Source: Candidatus Nomurabacteria bacterium (GTDB lineage: Bacteria > Patescibacteriota > Minisyncoccia > Phycocordibacterales > UBA9973). Taken from it: a stretch of DNA of 5,441 bases. Positions 1-5,320 of this stretch are shown one piece after another (position 1 is the stretch's first letter; each line of letters begins with the position of its first letter). The stretch is from positions 1 to 5,441 of the forward strand of contig JAHFNN010000061.1 in NCBI GenBank assembly GCA_023267315.1, given 5' to 3'. The notes beneath the pieces were generated by a model. It was not told the DNA's origin. It made no database searches and saw only the letters and a program-made list of their open reading frames with translations. The position numbers and the translations under genes were made by a program.

Positions 1-3000
1 CTTAACAGCATCAGGAACTGGAAATACTGTTGTGTATGCAAGTACTGGAGCAGATCAAACTGTAAGAAATATTACTTATTACAATTTAACAATAAATAAA
101 ACTGGATACACGGCAAATCTTTCCGGTACAACTACTGTTTCAAATAATTTAACAATAACAGCTGGGGCACTTGATGTTACAGCAAGTAATTATGGCTTAA
201 TTGTTCAAAAAAACTGGACAAATAATGGAACATTTAATCCTCGATCTGGAACAGTCACATTTTCAGGATCAGGTGCACAAACAATCAATAATGCGAACAC
301 CTGGTACGGTCTTGCAATTACTGGAGGGAATAGAACAGTTTCATTTCAGTCGAGTGTAGCGCAAACAATTTCTGCAGGAGGATCACTTACATTAAATGGA
401 ACTTTAGGAAATGTGTTAACTCTTGCGCCACTTACGGCAGCAACTTCATGGCAATTGATTGTAGGATCTGGTGTTACTCAGTCAATTTTATATGTTGGAG
501 TTTCGTATTCAGATGCTTCAGGTGGCGCGCAAATCCAAGGTGATGTAACTTGTGTGGATGGTGGGCACAACTTAAATTGGTTATTTGGTCCTGCAGGAAT
601 TTCTATTTCTGGAACTTCTAACTCAAATGGTTCGGTTGTTCGGGTTGCAATAAATAATTCACTTGATAGCAATCAGGCGACAATTTCTGGTGGAACATGG
701 ACAATAACAAGTGTTACGGTAAATTCAGGAGATATTGTCACCGCATATATAAATACTGTAAATGATTCTGTTGAATCAACTGCTATTACTAAATATGGTG
801 GTTCAGGTGATATAACGGGGATGGTCCTCACTTCTGGAATACTAACAATAGGAAGTAATCAAAATAATACAATAACTATTTCAAATCTTTCTCAATATAC
901 GGCATCAAATGATGAAGATGTTATGCAAACAGTTTCTGGAGGTGCACTTTCAGTACAAGGGACAGGTAACACATATACAAATCCAACCCTTTCAATTTTG
1001 TCGGGTAACGTTCTCGCTGTTGGAAATACTGAAAGTGTAACGACTGGGAAATTAAATGTAGCGGGAACACTTTCTTCAACAGGAAATGCTGCATATTCTC
1101 TTAACGCAGTATCGGGGACTTTGTTCACCCTCTCTGGTGTATTTACACAAGCTACATCAACGGTAGATCTTTCTGGTAATGGTGATGCGACGATCAATTC
1201 TGGCGCGATTACATTTTATAATCTCACTTCATCGGGAACGGGAGTAAAAAGTGTTAGCGGTTCCAATGCGATTACCTTTGCGTCTGGAGGTACGCTTACT
1301 GTTTCAAATGGTACTTTCGATCCAGTGACTGCACCTGTAGGGGTAGGATCAAATACGCTAACAGTTGGTGCAGGGACCGTTCGTGTTGATGCTTCAACAT
1401 TTGCAGGATCATACCCGGCTCAATTTAGTACCGTTAATTTAAATATAAATTCAACAGTTGATTATTATTTAAATGGAACACAGACAGTTTCAAATACTAT
1501 TTCGCCATACTACAATCTTAAAATCTCGAGTGGTGGAACTAAAACACTCGGTGGCGCGACGACTGTCCGTGGTGTACTCACTATTTCTGCAGGAACACTC
1601 GCAGCGGGTTCTTACAATCTAACTCTTTCTGGCTCTGGTACACCCTTTGTAAGTACTGGAACCTTTGATCCAGGTACAGGAACAGTAATTTATACTGGAT
1701 CGAGTCCTTCGATTGGAATTGCCTTGGGTACTCTTTCACTCAATAACCTCACAATAGATGGTACCGGTACTGCGACAATCGATAATGGAGTAATAGTTTC
1801 GGGTACTGTGACTGTAACAAGTGCTGTTACAAATAACAGTGGGTTAACAGCTTCAACTGCAATCTCTGGCGGAGGTACTTTCACGAATAGTACTAATGCG
1901 TGGTTGAATATCGGTGGTACTATATCACTCACTAATCTTATCGCCACTGCCGTTGGTAATAATGTCGCATATATATCTACTGGAGCACAAACGATTTTAC
2001 CAGTGACCTATGCAAATCTCATAAAGTCAGGGGCTGGTGGGGTCGCAACACTTTCTGCAGGGACTGTGGTGAATGAAGTGCTCACTATTTATTCAGGTAC
2101 AATCGATACTGATAATTCAAATAATTATCCACTTACCGTTACTGATATAGATATCGAACCATCGGGTACTTTGCTTGGTCGGGGATCACTCATTACGGTA
2201 TATGAAAACTGGGTAAATGGGGGAACCTTTACTGCGGGAACATCAGAAGTTAAACTCACCGGAGGGCTTACAAGTATGATTTTGGGTGCAAGCAATTTTT
2301 ATGATTTGACGATTACGCATACTTCAACAAAGGAAGTTGATTTTTCCACAACGGGCTCTCATGTTATTTCTGTTTCAAGATTCTTCACAGTTACTGGTCA
2401 TGCAGGCGCTCTCATAAAATTGTATTCAACAAGTGCAGGTTCAAAATGGCACCTTCTTCCTGATGGAGTTGCTCATGTTAATTATGCAAATATACGTGAT
2501 GGGGGATGTGAATCAGGAGCTATTACTATTGTGCCGTTTGTTTCGACCGACTCGTACAATAACGATGCGTGCTGGCATTTCTTCTCTCTCAAACCATTTG
2601 TATATAAACTGACTACTGCGAATACAGTTGAAGTATATGATGTTGGGAATGGCGGAACAGGACATGGATCTGCTAGTTCACCATATCTCGCGAAGATAAT
2701 AGCTCTGCCTGGTGATTACAATGTTGTGCAACCAATTTCGCTTGCGATTGATCCGACCTGGGGCAAATTGTATGTGACAAGCACTGATAATTCCGCAGAG
2801 GTTCAGGTGGTGGATATTAGTAGTAGTTCTGTTTCAGATTGGGTATACGATCATTCCATTGATTTATCAATCGGAGGAAACTCTATTGTTACCGCAAAAG
2901 ACATTGCTGTTGATAGTGCGGGAACAATAATTGTACTTGAGGCGGTCTCGAATACTGGCGGAATCTTTGTAGAGGACGCTAATGGAAGTTCGTTTCAGCA

Positions 3001-3607
3001 AACACACTCTGTATCCAGTGCGGGTAATCTTGCATTTTCTTTCTATCCATATAGTGGCACGTACAACACGTTTCCAACTTCAGGGTATGTGTATGTGTAT
3101 AATGAATATGGGTTAGGGAATCACCTGTATGTGTATCCATATTATTCTGACGGTTCAACGCTCTCGTATTATGGGGAAGTCGCCTATGGATTTGCTGGAT
3201 ATCAGAATCCAATGGGACTTTCTATGCACAGTATGAGTGATGGAAGTGCGTACTTAGTCTTTGCAGCAGCTCCGAATACTACGTACTTTTTTAGAGCGAA
3301 TGCAACCTCACCAGAACTTCCATATTCTGGTGCTGCATGGGTTACTTCTGGTTCCGCACTCATTGGTACGTCTCCTGATGGTGTTGCAATTCAAGATCTT
3401 ATTACAACAAGAGAGGCTGGTAGTGATTTTGCGTATGCAGCAGGTGCTAATGGGATTCTCTATACAATTAACTCATTTATTTCGCCAGCGGTCTCTCATG
3501 AAAGTGCTATTACGAACGGATTGAAAAGCATTACCTTTGATTCTAGTACTGCATTGTTATTTGGAGTATCTAATGTAACCTCGGCGTTGTATAATTTGAT
3601 TCCGTAA
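1..3607 (+). CDS. Large repetitive surface/secreted protein with C-terminal beta-propeller-like domain (5' end missing)
   Basis: The reading frame is open from the left edge (first full codon at 2, reading LTASGTGNTVVYAST), so the GTG at 32 is not a convincing start and the true N-terminus lies outside. Residue numbers here count that GTG as 1, giving 1191 residues. Residues 7-185 and 385-851 are low-complexity Gly/Ser/Thr/Asn beta-strand repeats with recurring FYNLTI-like and GTFDPGTGTV-like motifs. Residues 186-370 look like one or more beta-sandwich modules. Residues 852-1191 carry blade-like motifs such as ISLAIDPTWGKLYVTS. There are few Lys/Arg and only three Cys (174, 826, 847). No LPXTG, membrane segment or other C-terminal anchor is visible; the protein ends in NLIP. 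It lies 11 bases before a minor prepilin gene, so it is probably co-transcribed and may be a pilus-associated adhesin (inference). It could instead be a free surface-layer or cell-contact protein. Existence of the gene is near certain; function is not established. Confidence 0.9.
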   Translation, partial: LTASGTGNTVVYASTGADQTVRNITYYNLTINKTGYTANLSGTTTVSNNLTITAGALDVTASNYGLIVQKNWTNNGTFNPRSGTVTFSGSGAQTINNANTWYGLAITGGNRTVSFQSSVAQTISAGGSLTLNGTLGNVLTLAPLTAATSWQLIVGSGVTQSILYVGVSYSDASGGAQIQGDVTCVDGGHNLNWLFGPAGISISGTSNSNGSVVRVAINNSLDSNQATISGGTWTITSVTVNSGDIVTAYINTVNDSVESTAITKYGGSGDITGMVLTSGILTIGSNQNNTITISNLSQYTASNDEDVMQTVSGGALSVQGTGNTYTNPTLSILSGNVLAVGNTESVTTGKLNVAGTLSSTGNAAYSLNAVSGTLFTLSGVFTQATSTVDLSGNGDATINSGAITFYNLTSSGTGVKSVSGSNAITFASGGTLTVSNGTFDPVTAPVGVGSNTLTVGAGTVRVDASTFAGSYPAQFSTVNLNINSTVDYYLNGTQTVSNTISPYYNLKISSGGTKTLGGATTVRGVLTISAGTLAAGSYNLTLSGSGTPFVSTGTFDPGTGTVIYTGSSPSIGIALGTLSLNNLTIDGTGTATIDNGVIVSGTVTVTSAVTNNSGLTASTAISGGGTFTNSTNAWLNIGGTISLTNLIATAVGNNVAYISTGAQTILPVTYANLIKSGAGGVATLSAGTVVNEVLTIYSGTIDTDNSNNYPLTVTDIDIEPSGTLLGRGSLITVYENWVNGGTFTAGTSEVKLTGGLTSMILGASNFYDLTITHTSTKEVDFSTTGSHVISVSRFFTVTGHAGALIKLYSTSAGSKWHLLPDGVAHVNYANIRDGGCESGAITIVPFVSTDSYNNDACWHFFSLKPFVYKLTTANTVEVYDVGNGGTGHGSASSPYLAKIIALPGDYNVVQPISLAIDPTWGKLYVTSTDNSAEVQVVDISSSSVSDWVYDHSIDLSIGGNSIVTAKDIAVDSAGTIIVLEAVSNTGGIFVEDANGSSFQQTHSVSSAGNLAFSFYPYSGTYNTFPTSGYVYVYNEYGLGNHLYVYPYYSDGSTLSYYGEVAYGFAGYQNPMGLSMHSMSDGSAYLVFAAAPNTTYFFRANATSPELPYSGAAWVTSGSALIGTSPDGVAIQDLITTREAGSDFAYAAGANGILYTINSFISPAVSHESAITNGLKSITFDSSTALLFGVSNVTSALYNLIP
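50..586 (+). repeat. Protein repeat units 1-2 of the large surface protein (diverged)
   Basis: Two diverged beta-strand units. Unit 1 is residues 7-81, opening with QTVRNITYYNLTI and closing with NWTNNGTFNPRSGTVTFSG. Unit 2 is residues 82-185, opening with QTINNANTWYGLAI and ending in a Trp-bounded cap from W140 to W183. The recurring order is a Q-x-I strand, an aromatic-Y-x-L-x-I strand, a long Ser/Thr/Gly stretch, then W-x-N-x-GTF. Similarity is at protein level only; I saw no long exact nucleotide repeat. The pattern suggests a beta-helix or stacked beta-sandwich stalk. Confidence 0.65.
587..1141 (+). other. Non-repeat beta-sandwich-like segment within the large surface protein
   Basis: Residues 186-370 break the FYNLTI repeat pattern. 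The segment starts GPAGISISGTSNSNGSVVRV, continues GGTWTITSVTVNSGDIVTAY and then AITKYGGSGDITGMVL. Alternating hydrophobic and polar residues with GxW and NSGD turns suggest an immunoglobulin-like or related beta-sandwich, probably followed by a second small beta domain (about 300-370). This fold assignment is inferred from pattern only. The placement between two repeat blocks suggests a spacer or binding module on the stalk. Confidence 0.4.
1184..2584 (+). repeat. Protein repeat units 3-7 of the large surface protein (diverged)
   Basis: Five further units follow: residues 385-481 (ATINSGAITFYNLTS), 482-559 (QTVSNTISPYYNLKI), 560-650 (SIGIALGTLSLNNLTI), 651-745 (QTILPVTYANLIKSG) and 746-851 (SMILGASNFYDLTI). 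Most end in a GTF-x-(P/A)-GT motif such as STGTFDPGTGTV or NGGTFTAGTSEV. Lengths vary from about 78 to 106 residues, so this is an old, diverged array. The last unit ends in a Trp-bounded cap (W806 to W848) like that of unit 2, containing Cys826 and Cys847, which could form a disulfide. Boundaries are approximate. Confidence 0.65.
2585..3604 (+). other. C-terminal beta-propeller-like domain of the large surface protein
   Basis: Residues 852-1191 differ in composition from the repeats, being richer in Tyr, Val, Ala and Asp. They carry a recurring blade-like pattern of hydrophobic strand, D-x-x-x-G/T turn, then a strand ending in YV or similar: ISLAIDPTWGKLYVTS (902-917), AKDIAVDSAGTIIVLE (955-970), GLSMHSMSDGSAYLVFAA (1062-1079), GSDFAYAAGANGILYTIN (1130-1147) and LKSITFDSSTALLFGVS (1164-1180). 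Together with VYKLTTANTVEVYDV (857-871) this gives five to six candidate blades, resembling NHL/YVTN-type propellers. Propellers close pilus-tip adhesins of the PilY1/PilC family, but I see no specific PilY1 signature. Confidence 0.55.
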
Positions 3608-3618
3608 ACTCTAAAAAA

Positions 3619-4197
3619 ATGAAAAAAAATCTGCGTATAATTTTAAAAACATGGTCTTCTAAACACAACTTGTTTCATTTTTTTTCAATTTACAGTTCTA
3701 GAAAAAAAACATCCGGGTTTACAATTATTGAACTTGTACTCTATGCGACACTTGTTGCGCTTCTTTCCTTGGGCATTGCTTCATTCTGGGATATTACCAA
3801 GCAGGCGGGACTTAAGGATAAATCTATTTCTATAGTTGAAGAAGAGGGGGTATTTGCCGCTGATGTCATTGGTGAACATATCAGAACTGCGCGAAGAATT
3901 TGTATCCCTAGTGGAAGTGGGTCGACTGAAAGCACTCTTGATCTTGATTCAAATTGCACAGTGCATACCGGGAATCATATAGTGTTTACTTTAAGTGGGG
4001 GTCGTCTTATTATGACTGAGAATGGTTCCGATATTCCTCTCACAGATGCACGGGCATATATTTCTTCCATTACATTCGCTAATGCTGGTGGGTCCAGCAT
4101 TGATTATTCATTTACGATGGAATCAAAAAATTATTCATCAACAGATTCTTTTGGGTATTCAAAAATATTTTCAGGGGGAGGTACAATTCGACAATAA
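3619..4197 (+). CDS. GspJ/PilW-like minor prepilin
   Basis: A 192-residue type IV prepilin-like protein. Leader residues 1-33 are basic (eight Lys/Arg) and end in Gly33, followed by FTIIELVLYATLVALLSLG. Cleavage after Gly33 by a prepilin peptidase would leave Phe at +1 and Glu38 at the conserved +5 position. Hydrophobic residues 34-55 form the membrane/filament helix. The head has an IRTARRICIPSG stretch followed by LDLD and several short strands, the layout I associate with GspJ/PilW-type minor pilins, plus two Cys (95, 113). It follows the large surface protein by 11 bases and precedes a PilX/GspK-like gene by 14, suggesting one operon. The 33-residue leader is unusually long. The only later in-frame candidate I noted is TTG at 3670, and neither start has a clear Shine-Dalgarno. 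The pilin class is firm; the J/W assignment is moderate. Confidence 0.88.
   Translation: MKKNLRIILKTWSSKHNLFHFFSIYSSRKKTSGFTIIELVLYATLVALLSLGIASFWDITKQAGLKDKSISIVEEEGVFAADVIGEHIRTARRICIPSGSGSTESTLDLDSNCTVHTGNHIVFTLSGGRLIMTENGSDIPLTDARAYISSITFANAGGSSIDYSFTMESKNYSSTDSFGYSKIFSGGGTIRQ
3622..3709 (+). repeat. Three 8-base A/T homopolymer runs in the prepilin leader
   Basis: Runs of eight A at 3622-3629, eight T at 3678-3685 and eight A at 3702-3709 all fall in the leader-coding part of the minor prepilin gene, before the Gly33 codon at 3715. A seven-A run (3613-3619) abuts the start codon. Gain or loss of one base in any of the 8-base runs would frameshift the protein before its mature part. Lys codons in an AT-rich genome explain the A runs, though not the T run, which encodes the FHFF region. 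Confidence 0.7.
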
Positions 4198-4211
4198 CAC
4201 GATGTCTTTAT

Positions 4212-4643
4212 ATGGGAAAAAATAAAAAAAACAATTTAAATACTTTGAAAAAAAATACACACCACACGGATGGATATGTAACACTTGTGCTTGTTATTAT
4301 TATTGGCGTTCTTGCGTTTGCCATCGCTCTCTCTGCGATTACTGATGGTGTCTCTGCTTCAAAGTCGGGCTTTTCATTTATGCAGTCGTATGAGGCGAGG
4401 TCATATGCGAATGCTTGTGCTGAGGAGGTGTTGTATAAAATTCATAGTGGCACTATCTCTCTTGGAACATCAGATAGTACTAGTGAAGTCTTCAGTAATG
4501 GTTCATGTTCCGCATCTACAAATGTGAATGCTCTTGGTGCCATAACTATGAGTGTTTCTGGAGTAGCATTGCGTGCAAAAACAGATATTACGATAACGGG
4601 AACAGTTTCTGGTGGTAAGGTGACAATTACTGCTTGGCAGTAA
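4212..4643 (+). CDS. PilX/GspK-like minor pilin-like protein lacking Glu5
   Basis: A 143-residue protein with a basic 21-residue leader ending in Gly21, then YVTLVLVIIIGVLAFAIAL as a long hydrophobic helix (22-43). If cleaved after Gly21, position +5 is Val26 rather than Glu. Glu5 is also absent from GspK, and from PilX as I recall the Pseudomonas sequence (GATLIVALV). The following SYEARSYANACAEEVLYKI amphipathic helix (59-77) resembles the helix after the membrane segment in PilX-like proteins. The small head is rich in Ser/Thr/Gly and holds Cys99, a possible disulfide partner of Cys69. It follows the GspJ/PilW-like gene by 14 bases, as gspK follows gspJ in type II secretion operons. ATG at 4212 is the chosen start; TTG at 4245 would give a 10-residue leader. 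It may form the tip or cap of the pilus with its upstream partner (inference). Confidence 0.8.
   Translation: MGKNKKNNLNTLKKNTHHTDGYVTLVLVIIIGVLAFAIALSAITDGVSASKSGFSFMQSYEARSYANACAEEVLYKIHSGTISLGTSDSTSEVFSNGSCSASTNVNALGAITMSVSGVALRAKTDITITGTVSGGKVTITAWQ
4224..4255 (+). repeat. Two 8-base A runs in the PilX/GspK-like leader
   Basis: Runs of eight A at 4224-4231 and 4248-4255 encode the Lys-Lys-Asn triplets of the leader, upstream of Gly21 (codon at 4272). A one-base change in either would frameshift the whole mature protein. The same kind of run occurs in the leader of the gene before it. Lys coding in AT-rich DNA is a sufficient ordinary explanation. Confidence 0.65.
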
Positions 4644-4675
4644 TCAATAAAATAAGCTCTGTTGATAACTATTAC

Positions 4676-4703
4676 TTGCTAATGCCCATATACAGCATAT
4701 AAT
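4676..4703 (+). promoter_or_regulatory. Putative sigma70-type promoter for the pilin gene
   Basis: A perfect TATAAT -10 box lies at 4698-4703, with TTGCTA at 4676-4681 as a four-of-six match to the -35 consensus and a 16-base spacer. Transcription would begin near 4710, leaving a 5' leader of about 36 bases before the ATG at 4746. It sits in the only sizeable gap between genes here (4644-4745), which also separates the minor pilin genes from the canonical pilin. AT-rich DNA gives chance -10 matches, so this is moderate evidence. No hairpin-plus-T-run terminator is visible in the same gap. Confidence 0.5.
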
Positions 4704-4745
4704 TACTACATTGGATTACTAATTTATATTTAATTATTTTTATAC

Positions 4746-5291
4746 ATGAACACGCGCATTTTTCGTTTGAATAGAAAAAATAAAGAGGCTGGATTTACGC
4801 TCCTTGAGCTTCTCTTGGTTGTTGCCGGTATCGCGATCTTGGCTACCCTCATATTCGTTGTCTTGCGACCGGGGGAGACCTTGAATCAATTTCGTGATTC
4901 AAAGCGTGCGTCAGATGTTCAGGCAATTATGGCGGCAATGCAGATGTATGCGTTCGATAACAATGGTGATGTTCCTGACAAGACTTCTACTGGCTGGGGT
5001 GCTAATAATACGCCGGTTGAGATTTGTACAGGAACGAGTGGGGATCTTCCTACCAGAAATGGGGGTTCAGGAAGTGATTTGACTACGTGCGCTCTCGGTT
5101 TTATCGATTTGCTTACTAATGCAAAATACCTAACAAAAATCCCAACCGATCCAGGAACTGGTTCAACGGCTATTCCTAATGGGGATACAAAATATACAGC
5201 AGAAATTGATGCAACCGGTTTGGTTACGATAACTGCAACTGATTCTGCTGGTGATCCTATTACCGCTATTGGAAAGTTTACACACCCATAA
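4746..5291 (+). CDS. Type IV pilin, CPR-type (probable major or abundant subunit)
   Basis: A 181-residue prepilin. The 16-residue leader has five Lys/Arg and ends in Gly16, followed by FTLLELLLVVAGIAILATLI. Cleavage after Gly16 gives Phe at +1 and Glu21 at +5, the residues needed for N-methylation and filament assembly. After the hydrophobic helix come LRPGETLNQFRDSKRASDVQ (40-59), then MQMYAFDNNGDVP (65-77), a Ser/Gly/Thr-rich loop between Cys94 and Cys115 (possible disulfide), and AKYLTKIPTDPGTGS (126-140). The RDSKR, YxxDNxGxxP and YLxKIPxDP motifs are those I know from CPR pilins and pseudopilins. Mature length would be about 165 residues. It has its own putative promoter, unlike the minor pilin genes just upstream, as expected for a subunit needed in higher amounts. 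No Shine-Dalgarno is evident. It could be a GspG-like pseudopilin rather than the true shaft pilin. Confidence 0.93.
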   Translation: MNTRIFRLNRKNKEAGFTLLELLLVVAGIAILATLIFVVLRPGETLNQFRDSKRASDVQAIMAAMQMYAFDNNGDVPDKTSTGWGANNTPVEICTGTSGDLPTRNGGSGSDLTTCALGFIDLLTNAKYLTKIPTDPGTGSTAIPNGDTKYTAEIDATGLVTITATDSAGDPITAIGKFTHP

Positions 5292-5320
5292 AGGTATAGT
5301 ACTCATTTTTCCTTAGTCTA

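Noticed and set aside
32..34. GTG at 32 as the true start of the large protein
   Set aside because: The frame is open to the left edge and the residues before it (LTASGTGNTV) continue the same repeat composition, so the gene is truncated by the window.
1758..1771. GGTACCGGTACT partial palindrome
   Set aside because: Short and within Gly/Thr coding sequence (DGTGT); explained by codon use of a low-complexity repeat.
3261..3524. Overlapping 87-codon ORF in another frame, and similar antisense ORFs within the large gene
   Set aside because: They lie inside a strongly supported coding region, have compositions typical of frame shadows, and show no recognisable domain.
4173..4181. AGGGGGAGG as a Shine-Dalgarno for the PilX/GspK-like gene
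   Set aside because: It lies about 30 bases before the ATG at 4212, far beyond usable spacing, and is explained as Ser-Gly-Gly-Gly coding at the end of the preceding gene.
4682..4702. Six-codon ORF (MPIYSI) in the intergenic region
   Set aside because: Too short, no ribosome binding site, and its 3' end overlaps the predicted -10 box.
5277..5300. Promoter before the edge gene (TTTACA at 5277-5282, TATAGT at 5295-5300)
   Set aside because: The spacer is only 12 bases; the next -35-like hexamer (TTGGAA at 5269-5274) is 20 bases away. Neither gives a convincing promoter.
5291..5314. Possible terminator after the pilin gene (AAGG ... CCTT)
   Set aside because: The stem would be only four base pairs with a long loop and no T run after it; the T run lies inside the loop.
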